Below the pieces are notes generated by a model. The model saw only the letters and a list, made by a program, of their open reading frames with translations, did not search any database and was not told the DNA's origin. Position numbers and translations under genes: made by a program. From assembly GCA_013397435.1 (NCBI GenBank), contig VZRG01000030.1, positions 694,197 to 758,196 of the forward strand: a DNA stretch of 64,000 nt. The letters run 5' to 3'. Positions 1-12,700 of the stretch are shown one piece after another. Numbering within the stretch: position 1 is the first letter of the stretch; each line of letters begins with the position of its first letter. Source of the stretch: Erythrocercus mccallii. Its lineage: Eukaryota > Chordata > Aves > Passeriformes > Dicruridae.

Positions 1-3000
1 TTTAGGACTTCTTGTGTTTTAGAGCCACTAACCCCTCCCTGCCTTTTGCTCAGGACAGAAAAGCTCTCCTCTCTGGTCTTTCAGGTTGCCTGTGGCTCTG
101 TCCTCCAGTGCGAATGGAGCTGTTGGTTCTCTCCCACCACGGGGCCATGATGGCCCTGGGCTTTCCAACACTGTTGCTGAAGGGCAGAGCAGAAGGTTGC
201 CCCACTGTCCACCTGCCAAGCACCAATAGTTCAGACACTGGGTGCCCACTTCTTCTGTTCCTTCATTTGGATCTTGCTCTCAGCATAAATCCTTCTGTTA
301 TGCACAACACTTTCAAAACAAAAATTACATAAGCATGAGAAATAGCCACTGCCCTTTAGATTGCTTTTCACTTGTAAAGGTAGGACTTGATAAACTAACA
401 ATACAAATTATCTTCTCTAAGTCCTATCTCTTTTTTTTTTTTTATTAGCTTTAGAGGTTCAAACCACCCAAGAAGCACACAAGGGTTTTTAATGATCTTT
501 CTTGAGCAGAGGAAGATGAACATAAGGGGATTCTGCAGTGCAAGAGTTATTTGACAATGCAAGGTTGATATAATAAATTATTCTGCTAATTTCTGTAAGT
601 ATGTAAAGCATATGTAAACCAGCCCAAATGTCAGTATATACAGAGTTCTTAGAGTTTTTAATTTCTTTTGCATTACAGAAGAAAAATGCATTTTTTTTAA
701 TGGAAAATTACTTATTGACACTTCTGTTCTCACCAGCTGAAATTAATGGAAGGTTTGTCATTGTCTTAAATGAAGTGAGAATCACACCACTGCAGTCCTG
801 TTTAGTGTCATAAAGCTGTCAAGCTGCCAGTTTCCTGTTGGCATGTTAATGGGTTTTTTAATGATATTTAAAGCAGATAAATTATTTGTATAGTGATTTA
901 TTCTATTTTGCAACTGATTGCAGTCATTGAAATATGTTTTATCTTACACTGGGTTTTTATTTTATATGGTGAGGCCATTATATTTCCATTTTTTGTGGTA
1001 TTTGAGAGCTTTATATTCACCCAAAAAATGTAAGTATGGCAGTTAATGACTGGATGCCAATTCAGTGTTCTGCTTTCAGACAGTTTATAACATTCAATCA
1101 ATGTCTTTGCTGAGTAGAGGTTTACATATTAAGGCTTTTTTTTTTTAATCTTCTGACATATTATTGCTAGGATTTCAGATAAATCGAGTATTTTTACACT
1201 CCAAATTTTTTGTTCTTATTTGTTGTGGTTTGTTTTTTTTTCATTTTCAAGGAATAGCAAGAATGAAATGTGTCTATAAAACAACGATACAGCATAAAAC
1301 ACATCACATTTGCTTGAAGATACTGCTAGCATGAAAATATTAGTAGTTATAAATCCATCTCCAAGAGAAATTACTATATTTCTCTGCATTCAACCATCTG
1401 TTCATTAAATGGAAAGATACTTTTTTAAATTGTCTAAATTTTAAGGTCATGTATCTCCTTGTAATGGCTCAGTCTTTGAAGGACCATTCTTCCAGTTGTT
1501 AAACTAGCTCTCAAAAGAAAGTCTTTTCTACTGTTTATATGCATGCAGATGAAATATGTATTCACAGAGACAGCTAAACCAAGGCTTATATTCTTTTTCC
1601 CCTGAAGATCTACTCTCCCCCATTTTAGATGCTCCTGCTTTTGAGGTGTGCAAGCACATGTGAATCACAGCAATTGAAAAAGGAGCCAAAACTGCAGATT
1701 TCTGGTATTTCTCTGTCCTTCATATTTTACAGTGCTCCTTGGGCTCCTGAACTTAAGAGAAGCTTGGCTGTTCGTACTGTGAATACCTAAACCTGGGAAA
1801 GCTAGAAAGCGTGAAAAATAAGATGTGCTACCCCTTGAACAACTGTTTATAATGTATGGAGAGGAATAGAGCATTACATTGTGGGGGAGCTTAACTAGAG
1901 TTCCCAGGAGATGAAGTGACTGACCTTAGAATTATGTCAATACCACTGGCATTGCAATCCTCTTCTAAGGCTCCACTGGGCAAAGAGCTGGGCCTCTACC
2001 CAATCAAAGACAGCCCTCCTGGTATAACTGAAAGCACTTATGCTGATGCAGGTGACACAAATGCAAAAACACTCCTAGTTCTGGCTGTCAATAGCCTGTC
2101 TATAATCAGTCTAGTGTCTGGATTGTATTTCCTAAAACAATGTGGGAGTATTTGTGGTATTTTTATAATAAATGTTATCGAATGACAATTCATCCCCAAA
2201 AGTAAGATTAGAATTTATTCAGGAATGCTCCTGTGTTTAGTAGTTTTTAAACGAACACATAAAGTAATAGATAAGCTTGTTAACAGCTCTGAAATAAAAT
2301 TAATTTGTTGATGTAAATTATTACTCAGCAAGAATTTCAGGCCTGCAATATAGCTGCAGTTTTAGTTGCTGACAATCACAGTGCCTTAAATAAGACATTT
2401 CCACAAGTTCTATGAAACAGCTTATAGATGTTTTTATTTAATGTTAATATTTTATAGTATTCTGATGGTAACATTTGCTCTTCTTAATAAAACAACTTCT
2501 CCTAGACACCAGACTCCTGGGAAAATTGGAAGAGAAGCAGAAAAAAGAAATCACTCTAAAGCACCCATTCACCAGCCCTGTATCATAGGGTTAAAATTCA
2601 GAGATGATAATAAACTTTGCTAAAAAATAAAGCAAGTTTAACCATGTGAACGCAACTGATGTTTGAACGTTGTAGCAAATGGATGATCTCTGAGTTATAG
2701 AAATTAAAGGTCAGGCATTGAAAATAGAGTTATTTTATTTGACTCACATGATTAGTGGCCATTACTACGATTTCAACGGACTGGTAAATGTTTATTTACT
2801 TTTGCATTACGTCTCCAGAGCAGCAGAAAACAATCTCAACACACTGGTGCGTCTAGCAGCAGAAAACACCCACACTGAAATCAGAGGTGCCATTGCAGCA
2901 AGGGCAGAGACACCTCTGGTGGGATTAGCCTGGGTGCCACTTAGAAGGATGCTCTGCATATGGTCCTTAGCGCATAACAGCTACCTCTGTATGTACTTGT

Positions 3001-3090
3001 TATTTCTAGGCAGATCTGTCCAATATATCCCAAACTCCCAGTGCCACAGTGTGCCGCTGCCCAAGCTGCTTCCCTCAGTGCTAGTACAAG
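1..3090. other. AT-rich non-coding DNA, no gene seen
   Basis: I see no supported gene or RNA. Open frames here are short (the longest is 126 codons at 2718-3098) and none resembles a protein I recognise. The stretch holds scattered T runs, for example 431-443, and unique AT-rich sequence. Confidence 0.6.
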
Positions 3091-3593
3091 TGTTGTAGGA
3101 GAAGGGGATACAGGTGTCCTTGCCCTTGATAAGTAACAGCTGTGTTAATTACCCAATACAGCCTCACCCCGATGAGTCACAGCTGTAGCCAATAAAGATA
3201 AGTGTGATAAAAGGGAGTGGGTTGGCTGGTGAAGGGGAAATTATCATGGAGGGTCATGAAGATGGAGGAACTGTGAGGAAGATGGAATGAGAAGATCATG
3301 AGGAAGAAAGATCCTGGGGAGAGAATCACTGCTGTGAGGTCAGTCTGGGTCTGCAGTTAGAGCCTGTTGCTGGAACCTGCAGTCATTGTCTACCTGGGTG
3401 CAGTTATGGTTTAGCAGGAAATAACCAGCACTCAAAGGCTGTAAGGGAAACGTACAGTAGGAGCTTGCTGCAGCCAGAGTCAGTGAATAGTTGGAGTCAG
3501 GATGGCTAAGCTGTAAAGAGGAATAAACCAGGACTCTTTTCATGCTGTGATAAACAAGTGGTCTGTGTCTCAGCTCATTTCTACCCTCTAACA
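3091..3593 (+). mobile_element. Probable solo LTR of an endogenous retrovirus
   Basis: The block has the order of parts expected of a retroviral long terminal repeat. It begins TGTTGTAGG and ends CTAACA, so the ends form a short TGTT/AACA inverted repeat. A CCAAT box lies at 3189-3193, a TATA-like GATAAAAG at 3206-3213 and an AATAAA poly(A) signal at 3522-3527, followed by a G/T-rich U5-like tail. The 5-base word ACAAG occurs at 3086-3090 and again at 3591-3595. This could be the target-site duplication, although the right copy overlaps the proposed AACA end. No gag or pol frame is seen next to it, which fits a solo LTR. The ERV class is not determined. The length of about 500 bases is normal for an avian LTR. 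The identification rests on architecture, not on a database match. Confidence 0.45.
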
Positions 3594-5630
3594 AGAGGGC
3601 TGCTGCAAAGTCTGTGCCTGCTGACATCATGACCCTTGGTGCCATGAGTGAACATGCCCCTAGAAACAGATGCACCAACCCTCCCTTTTTAAAATACTTG
3701 CAAAAACTGTGCTGTAGAGACCACTGAGGAAAGAAGTTTTCTGTCAATGGAAAGAGCAAACCATAGAAGCATGGATGCAAGTACGGAACTGCAACCTCTC
3801 CTGTTCTCTGGGGAGTGCAGTGACTTCCCTGCTGTCCATACTAGCTTGCTCAGTGGCTTACCCACTGACTGTGTGATTGTGCAGATCCTTGTTTGTGAAA
3901 ACAGCTTAATAGCCTCAAATGAGACTGCATAGAGGGTGAGATTTTCCTGATACACATAGCTGAAATTTAGGAATTGAACGGGATCCAAAGTTACATGAGA
4001 GAGAGCCAGTCATATGTCCCATGGATGACATGGTGTTAACTGCTGCTCTTGGCTGTTGGGAACTTTCTATGAAGATGGAAGGGCAAAGTGTAGAAATAAC
4101 TTGTTCTTTATAAAAATGATTATTTATAGTTCATTGTTTTTATTTTATTACCAGTAGAATGTAAGGTTAAATAAACGATTCATAAAGCTCATCTTCCCTT
4201 ATCTCTGCAATTCTTTCTTGGGCTCACTGGTGATATAATTTATGCTTGTTTATCCATTTGCTGCAATTGCCCTTTATCAGAATTCAGGCTATACTTTGGC
4301 TGATTCTGATAGCTGGAAGTGATGTAAAGAGAATGTTTTTAAAGTAGACTATTACAGGGGAAAAAAAAGGTTTTCTATCACCATGATGGTGTTTGCAAAG
4401 GGGATCTAATTTTTCTCTCAAACAGTACTCTAATTGCTTAATCATCTCACCTCTATGAATATTTATAGGTACAAGAGTCTGAGTTACCTTTCCTGTCACC
4501 CCAAACCCAAACATATTGATAAGGGAATATGAAATACAAAAGCAGTTTTGACTTGAGAATTTCTCCCCTTGGTAGAGAAGTAGATATGAAAATAACTTAA
4601 ATAATAAGCTGAATAAGCTCAACTTAATAAGCTTCAATGTCAGGATCATATCTGCGCCTGGTGCTAAGAGTGATGGTATTTGAGGGTGACGGATTAACAG
4701 TCTGTTTTCTTCTGATCTTAAAATTCTATGACATCAGATCTCTCAACTCTGCACTGGAAAAGTGCAGCACTTTTCTCTGAGCTACAGAACGGCATTTCAG
4801 GGCACCTTGAAGGGCCTGGAGGGAACTGTGGTAATGCCATGTTGGCTCAGTCAGTGAGAATACTGCTAATGTGATACTTGCAGAGTTCAGAGTGGCCTTT
4901 GAAAGCAGCACAATGAGAAGCAGAGTATCTTGTGAAAACCTCCTTCTCCAGCTGCTGCTGGCAGGAGTCCTGTGGGTTGGGAACTGCTCTGGATATGAAG
5001 GCTATGAAGGTTCAAGATAAGCAGCTGCCCTTGAGTGTGTTTGCATTTACTTGCATCTGAATTTTTTGCTCTGAAAAATGTGGAGATGCATCCAAAGCTT
5101 AGCTTCCCAGCGCAGGATGAAGAGGGAAGTCAGCATGGTGCAGGTGGATGTGGCCAGCCACATGCTTGGGAGGAAGGGCTGTGTGGCTCCTGTCTCAGGC
5201 TCTGTACTAAGAGTAAGGATCTCTGGACAGAAGCAGTGCTGGCCGCATCCTTCCTGCTGGCAGGGCACCAATTTGCAGACGTTATCCCCAGGCAACAGGA
5301 GATGAGCTAAGCCAGATGAAATTTGGCCAGTTCAGGTGATAAAGCGCTTTGTTGCTGCAGAGCTCATTATGAACCTCACAGCCCGTTCTGGACCAAGGAG
5401 ATAAACAAGGGAATTCATTAAATGCATTGGCTTGTTAAGAGTGACTGACTTGCCTTCAAGATTTAGTCCACTTCATTTGTTGCTCATCATAGGTAATTGT
5501 AGATGATTAAGAATGTGAGGGCTATCAGTTTTCCAGATATTGGGTAAACACCACTGTCCTTGTGTCTAATTATTTAGATTTGCAAGTTCTGATTTACAGA
5601 GACACATGATATTTTAATTTTTTTTTCAAC
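3594..5630. other. Non-coding DNA, no gene seen
   Basis: No gene or clear repeat is recognised. The minus-strand open frame at 3340-3780 runs antisense across the LTR end and has no recognisable protein. Composition is mixed, with a slightly GC-richer patch around 4930-5310. Confidence 0.5.
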
Positions 5631-6120
5631 TGGTGTTATAAATGAAAAATCGCCAATCCGATTTTTAATGAAAATGAAATAAATTTATTGATTACAATTC
5701 GGGTAAAATTTGGAAAATAGAAAAGCAAGCCATGAGCCAAAGTCCAAAGTGCCGACCCGGGGACCTGGCACTTGGTGGAAACAGAGTGACGGCATCTAAA
5801 GGACACTTCTTTCTGCTCCACGAAATGTATTCCATGCTGTGGGTTTTTATACTGCTATTTGTAGCTGGTGGCAAGGGTGAACAATGAAGGTAGATGGCTT
5901 CTTTTGGTAGGTTAAAGCTTCCCGGAATGAAACAATATAGTATCGGTGTGTCTGGGTGTTCCCTGGGTTTGAAACAGAAGCAGTTGTTGTGACTGAAAAG
6001 GACGGTGTCTTCTTCATACAAAAGATTTTGATAGTCTCCTTTTGCCGTTGATGGTCCAGCTATTATAGTTAAGTGTCCAATTCATGCTGCTCTGGGAGGA
6101 GTCTTTCTGGTTACTTCACA
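5631..6120 (-). mobile_element. LTR-like block, minus strand
   Basis: Read on the minus strand, this block resembles an LTR. It starts TGTGAAGTAACC near 6120, has a TATA-like TATAAAAA at 5844-5851 and an AATAAA signal at 5684-5689 with ATTAAA just after, and ends in ...TTTTTCA at 5643 or ...ATAACA at 5634. A TATA box about 160 bases before the poly(A) signal is a typical LTR spacing. The 5' limit is uncertain: U3 could extend to about 6260. I found no convincing target-site duplication. No retroviral coding sequence is seen on either side, so it would be a solo LTR. A non-viral promoter-like region is the main alternative. Confidence 0.4.
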
Positions 6121-6654
6121 CCCCTGCTGGCTGAATGGAGAGGCCATTGCTCAATTGGGACACAATAGCGCCTCTTATCTCTGGTATTCAGGTGTGATTT
6201 CCACCCAGCTGCAGCTGTGCCTGGTATTTTTGTAACTTTCTTAGAGAGAAAGTGGTTTTATACAGGGACTGTTTCTACATTTTAATAACATATTCTTATA
6301 AAATATCTTAACACGAATTATTTCTTAGATTCATCTATAACACTGGCTTGTCAAAGACACAGGAAAGCAATTTTATTTCTAAGAAAAATTCCAACACAGC
6401 GAATTTCAAATCTTAGTTCACTTTCAGTAGCAGAAATCTCCCTGCAGTTTGAGGTACAAATCCAAGAGTCAGTAAATAACTAGTTGTTGGAGCAACTAAT
6501 CTAAAACCCCAAAAGGAGGGAAAAAAAATTCTTAGAGCAGGGAATGAATGCTTTAAGTATTTACATCACCTGAGCAGTACCAGAAATATGAAAAAAGTTA
6601 ATGATGATCATGTTAAAGCTATGAAAATGGAGAACAACATGAAAGTGAAAAAAA
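6121..6654. other. Non-coding DNA between LTR-like block and ancient CR1
   Basis: No gene is seen. The first 140 bases could be outer U3 of the LTR-like block. The last part (from about 6540) is A-rich and may be more of the ancient CR1, too decayed to align by eye. Confidence 0.4.
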
Positions 6655-7690
6655 ATAGTTAAAAGGACTGAGGAAAATAATTAACTGCTTAAAAGGCAAC
6701 ATGTTAAAACAACAGAAAAGAGAAGGCTATTAGAAGTAAAATACTTATCCATTTAAATGTGAAAATCCTGTCCAAATGAGGAAAATAAAAGACAAGTTAA
6801 ACTCATCCTGTTGAACATAGAACTCTAATGAGGCAAGCCAAAAAAGATTTTTGAAGAGCAACTTCCTACAGGCATAAAAGTGACTAATAAGAAGTTTCTC
6901 AGAATCAGGAAGCCTTTTGGAAAGTCAATGGGCTGAGAGATGATTAAGGTGCAAATAGGATACTCCAGGAAGCAGCATTGTGGTGAGAAAGCTAAATGAA
7001 TTATTTGCATCAATGTTCTCTTCAGAAGAGGTCGTGAAGGTTTCCACACGAGCCATTCTTTACAGGTTCAAGCCTTGAAGAGCACTCAGAAATTGAACTG
7101 TCAACAGAGATTTTCAGAGCAATTCAATAAAATGAGCAGTAGCAAATCTCAAGGACCAGGTAGCATTAAACCAGGTGTTCTAAAGAAGCAAAAATATGAG
7201 ATTGCTAAACTACTAATTTCTGAAATCATCTTGAAAGCAGAGAAATAGAAAGTTGCAAATGTGATGCTTTACAAAAAAAAGCTTAAGGAGCATAACAGAA
7301 AAACTACTGACCAGTAAAACTGATTTCTGTACCAGACAAATTGGTAGAGATCATTGAAAGTAGAATTGGTAAACACATCATTTTGTAGAGAGCAAACATG
7401 CCTCACAAATCCATTATCCTCCTTTTGGAAGAGTTAATGAGAATCAGACTAAGGGCATGCTGCTGATATACCTGGACCTGGGTGGACCTGGGTTTTCACA
7501 AAGTGATTCACATCACCAAAGGTCCTTAAAGGAATGAAACAGTCATGGGATAAAAAGGAGGTCCCCTTATATGCTTTAATACATAACTTAAAAGTAGCAA
7601 AGATTAAGGATGAACTGCCGTGCTTACAAAGTGGAGAAATGGACCCAATTAAATCCCACAAGGCCCCTGCTGGGACCCACGCTGTTCTGA
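6655..7690 (+). mobile_element. Ancient CR1-type LINE, ORF2 fragment, heavily decayed
   Basis: This is the endonuclease-to-reverse-transcriptase part of a CR1 ORF2, in the form best known from turtle and crocodile genomes. Recognisable stretches in order are: a GGCTATTAGAAG segment followed by AAATCCTGTCCAAATGAGG (6720-6780); AATCAGGAAGCC (6902-6913); GCTAAATGAATTATTTGC encoding LNELFA (6990-7010); AAGGACCAGG and AAATATGAGATTGCT (7150-7205); CAGTAAAACTGATTTC (7313-7328); and GTCATGGGATAAAAAGGAGGTCCCCTTATATG (7541-7572). Every frame is broken by stops and small indels, so it cannot encode protein. Its divergence implies an insertion well before the avian CR1 subfamilies elsewhere in the window. 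Confidence 0.75.
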
Positions 7691-9640
7691 ATTAGATTTG
7701 ATACAGGAATGGGGATGAAGCCAGGCTATGCTCCAGCTTGCTAGCTTTCAACTGTTTTCTTTGGTCAGGAATACAGTTTGAGTAGAGCCTGAACAGGTTG
7801 GTGCATAGACCTTTATGACCAAGAGACCATTGCCAGGCTTGTGTTGTTGAGATGTTGTGGGTTCGCAATCAGGCTTGAAGAGAAAGGAAGAGACTCTTTC
7901 TTAGGTTAGAAACTGAAGTCATGGCAGGCCTCAGGGAATATGTTGTGTATGCCTTGGATTTGACACAGCTGGCAGATACTCCTCTTGTGTATGTCAAGCA
8001 AAATAAATGCTAATATTGACCCACCATTAGCAAAGATACTTGTTGACTGAGGATGGGAGAAAAGAAACTATTTGCCCATCTATAGACCAAGATGTCAGAA
8101 ATATGATACTACAGCGAGAAACCTTTTATCATTGAAACACCAGATTTTCACAAATTGTTACACTTAAGCAGTTTTATTACTCTCTTGTATAAATCAAAGC
8201 TCTGTGTTAAATTTGGCTGAGAAATCTAGGTAATTTTTTTACTGCAGGTATGTGGAGATAATTGATTGTCAAAGGTAAGTGGTCACAAGGAAAAAATTTT
8301 CTCTGCTTTAATTAGTGAGCCTTTTCAGACGTACTCTGAATCCTTAACCCATGAGAACCTTAGGGCAAAAACAACCTTTGTATTGTCAGGTACACATCTA
8401 TTTTTTTTATATTAAATAACTGCAACATTTCTCCTTTAGAGATGTTATGGTTCCATTAAATGAGATGCTGTTTCAAAACTTATCTTTCAAATAAACTGCA
8501 CTATAACTGTTGCATACAATGATCGTAACTCTGAACTACGAATCTATTCACAAAGTGCATTGATGATACTTAGGGTTATATTTCTAAGCCTTTTGGTAGC
8601 GTAACGGCTGTTTTGGGGCATGGTAGTTAGTGTGGTTGTGTAATTTTTACTTCCAAGCAGCATAACAGCCTAACAGTCTCTCGTGTAAGAAATACCTATA
8701 TCTCACTTTCAGTGGAGCCATGAGTAAAGAACAGGTAAATAAACCTTTGTATGGTTTGTTATAGCTTGCATACGTTTACACTCCCACATCTTCATATGTA
8801 CTGCACATCTTGGGCAGCAGGGCAGGCTGCAGGGTATTTGGCGGGTATGTGGCAGGTACTGCATATGTGCATTGTGTAATCTACCAGAGAAAACGCCTGA
8901 ATGGGAAAATAATAATTTAGGGACATGAAATTAGTGAAATTCCCAAGAAACCTCAGCACAACACTGTCAAAACAGCTGTAAAAATCTACTTTACCACTCT
9001 TACCATGACAGTGAAATCAGTGGAATTGAGGAATTTAATTAGGTTGTCTGCTTGTGCTGTTTGGCACTGCCTCACGTTTTGTGGAATAACAGGCCCTGCC
9101 ATCAAATTGCTCCAAGCTCTGGTTAGAACAAATCAGTTCACATCAATTCACATGAACAGTACAATGACAGGTTACACCATTGAAATGTGGAGTTAATGTG
9201 CAAGGCAATGCCAATCTGATCTGACAGTGGTATATAGTGATGGTGAGCAGCTGTCAACAAGGACACAAGTGCATACAGACAGAAATCCCGGAACATCCAA
9301 CAGATTCTTGTTTTACTTATCCTCCTTTTGAACTGATTCAGTGAAATTGCTTGCATTTGCAAGGATACCAGGAAAAAATTACATCAACTAGCACAATATT
9401 GTCCCTGAAGTATTTCCATTGAAATGGATAGAATGATACCCACTTTTTTTCAGGGCTAAATCCAGCCCATTTTTATTTCTGATGCATTTTGCATAAAATG
9501 AATTAATCAGTTGACAGGTTTAGAGTAGGAAGAGATTAAAAAAAAACCCCAAACTAAATCTGTTTCGTGATGTTCCCAAATTTGCTTTAGACTGAAAGAA
9601 ACTTCTGTGAAGTCTCTATATTTTCCTTGTTTGTATAGTC
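7691..9640. other. Non-coding DNA, no gene seen
   Basis: Unique AT-rich sequence follows the ancient CR1. No gene, RNA or clear repeat is recognised. The ancient CR1 might run a little past 7690, but similarity fades there. Confidence 0.5.
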
Positions 9641-9647
9641 TCCCTAG

Positions 9648-9723
9648 ATACCTGTTATCAATTACTGTTGATACCTGTTGATACCTGATCTACTGTATAA
9701 TACCTGTTATCAATTACTGTTGA
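9648..9723 (+). repeat. Local direct duplication of a 23-base word
   Basis: The word TACCTGTTATCAATTACTGT, followed by TGA, occurs at 9649-9671 and again, identical, at 9701-9723. Shorter GATACCTG copies lie between them. This is a small tandem duplication with a 52-base period. The exact match suggests it is recent or maintained. Confidence 0.8.
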
Positions 9724-12700
9724 CAGCATGATGTTGGAATAGCTGTGTTTTGGGTTGAGCTGTTAAGTCCATTCTTGTGTGTATGGTGAAAGGTCAACAC
9801 CTTCCCCCCACATACAATTTCTGCACCAAGACTACAATACTAAAACCATATAACTTCAGTTCTCCTTGTCCTTCTGAGAGATTAAGGAACTACAAAATTA
9901 CAAAATCAAACAGCTGCCTGAATTGATATCACACGGCTGAATTTTTCACCATTCTTTTTCTCTTAGTATATCTGTTAATTTCTGTCCCAGCAAGACTACA
10001 AATGAAGCTCAGCTGACCAGTGGAAAGTGAGAATAAGCACTGACTTTTTATCTAGGGAATAGAACATTTTATCTGCTTGGACAATGCTCTTACCATTTGT
10101 GGGATGAGGTGAACAGGTAATAAGTACAAATCTTTGTTAATGTAACCATAAAGTTTTACAGCTAAAATTGAAAAGGTCAAGCAGTGCAAAAATCAAGGTT
10201 TCTCTAGCAATCTTTAACTTGGCTTCATTCCACAGTATTTTCTATTTTACATTGTTAAATGTGTCATGTAATATATTCCGCTTTGATGCTAAATGTGTAT
10301 GATGAGTATACAGGGCATGAATTGTGGTAGAAGTAACTGTTGCCATGGGAACTTTAACTTTTGCATATGCCAAGTTTGAATCTGTAATAGTGAAATCATT
10401 AGACTGTGATGAATTTGGGTGTGGCACATCCCTCTGACCTGCCCCTTTGAAGCAATCCCTTCTTATGTACCTCCCTACCAGCTCCATGCTCCCACATCTG
10501 ATCTGCAGCAGATCCATACACTGGGGTGGGGAAACATTGGACTGTTCTGCCTCTCTCTTTCAGAGAGTCCATTGAATTTCCTCCTGTCCACTTACAGGTG
10601 AGCCTCTTGAGGCTTGAACACAGGATCATATCTGACCGATGTTGCCTTGTTCAATGAGTTCTTCAACATGTTTTTAGCAAGGCTTATCAGTTCTTTGGCA
10701 ATTCCAGATGCATTTCCCTTAGCTCCTCACAACTACAGAGTTATGGACCTATTTTATGTTGTGAAGAGCAAGGCTATTTATTGTATAGCAACTTCTACTG
10801 GACCCAGCCAGAACCTGGAACCCTACTCCAGGGGCTTGAACAAAGTTATTTGCTCCCTAAGCATTTATACCATCAGTTTCCCAGAGAAATACACTGCACA
10901 GAAACATTCTTCCTTTAGGCACTTTTCCTAACCTACTCCTAAAATGGGAATTGCTGTCTTGCTGAAATTCTGATGTGCGTTTGGTTTCTCCCAGATGGGC
11001 CTCAAACACTGAAATATCAAAAGCATGAAATAGATCTGCAGGAGTGAAACATGTTTGTAGATAACAAAACTGTTCATTTAGTCAGTCTCCAAAGATGCTT
11101 GTCACCTTGTGGGGATTTTTTCCAATATCCTGGGGTTTTTTTTCCTTCCTGTGGCCCAAAATGTCTGGCTGAAATATAGCTCCTGAAGGATCTCTCTTTG
11201 TAGTGGGGAGAAGCCCAAACTGTGTCCACTGTGCAATTCTGTGGGGCTCTTCTGAGGGGAGATCCAAACAGAAGTGATATAGGAATACATTTTCCTGTGG
11301 AAATGTCAAGCTACTGTTCAGACATTCTGATACAGGCTGGTGAGATAACCTGGATGGCTCCACAACCTCTGTTTGTATGAACCACTTTGTTCTCACCACT
11401 TTTCTGTCCAGTGATTTTTCATAGCTTTAAATTCGGGAGGAAGAGGTGTGTGGGGAGAGGTGTGGAGAGAGAGAAAGAAAGAAGGAAAAAAAATGAGAGA
11501 AAGTTGGTCTGTCTCTCTTCCACAATACACATAATTATCAAAGGAAAGTAACAATCAACAGAAGTTGGAAGGTAGCTTCCCAAGCAGCAACATTGTGTGC
11601 CATCACTTGATGAACAAAGTTTTTCTTTCCCTCTTGGGATGATCACCCATGCCAAATATTCTGGCACGTTCTTGAGCCTGCTATCCAAATAATATTCACT
11701 TAGGAACAGGAATGTTTGTTTGTGGGTAATGCTCTAAGTTATACTGCTGGGGTTTGCAGGGCATGAGAATTTTCAGTGTTGTAAAGAGCACAAAAGGCCA
11801 CCTCCTCTCTCTGCAGGCAAGCAGAGGCTCTGCATTCTCTTTATGTAGCCTCTTCTTTGTCTTTAGTCTGGAGATTGTCTTAGATCCAAGTCAACCAAAC
11901 AAAAGCTGATTATCTCACCTTTAAATAGAGGGATTATAGAGGAGAAGTTGAAACTGGGTAACCGATCTTGCACTTGAGCGGCTGAGGGGGGATAACCCTT
12001 CAGATGAGACAGATTTGAAGGAAGAAGGGGGAAAAATTTTCCAAGTCGAAGATTAATGCAGAACCATAGCTGCAAGTGTCATGCCTGACATTTGACTCAT
12101 CATTCATAGTTCTTTTTAGCTGTATAAAAAGGGAGCACAAATAAATAGCAATTTTAATTTTGTTCTGCAGCAGCAAATCTGCTTTTCTTCTAAAAAGTTC
12201 ACCATAAGGGAAGCTTCCTTGAAGCATTAAAAAGAAGAAAAATGCCAGTGTCAGCATTGACATCTTTATCTCTTCTGTTCCCACAGCCCCACAACAAATG
12301 TTTTGGGTTTTTTGTTAGCAACATATATTTCCTCTTACTTGATGCCTTGAAACTAAATGGGCTGCAATTAAATTCTTGAAAATACCCTCCCTAGAACACC
12401 TCTCTTCTAGGAGTACTGTAGAACAGGTCCCAAAATAGTACAAAGAAATGCTCAGCAGAATTCAGATATTATATCTGTGCAAAGGTAATTTTAAGCAACC
12501 CTTTAATTTTCCCAGTCCTTGTTTACTTAGTCTGGTATCCTGAAAACTATTTTTCATCTTCATTGTTATGGCAAAAATGCTGATGGTAGCCTGGGCTTCC
12601 TGAAGGAGATTTGGTGGCTCCTGGGTTTCCCTGGGCCACAGGAACACATAGCCTTTCCCTCTGTCTGACCACAGTCTCTCTCCATGGTTTGTGTGGGGGG

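Noticed and set aside
3637..3654. Primer-binding-site-like TGGTGCCATGAGTG after the plus-strand LTR
   Set aside because: It lies about 43 bases past the best LTR end, and no gag-like sequence follows. The ACAAG repeat at both borders favours a solo LTR.
3340..3780. 146-codon minus-strand open frame
   Set aside because: Runs antisense through the LTR-like block and shows no recognisable protein.
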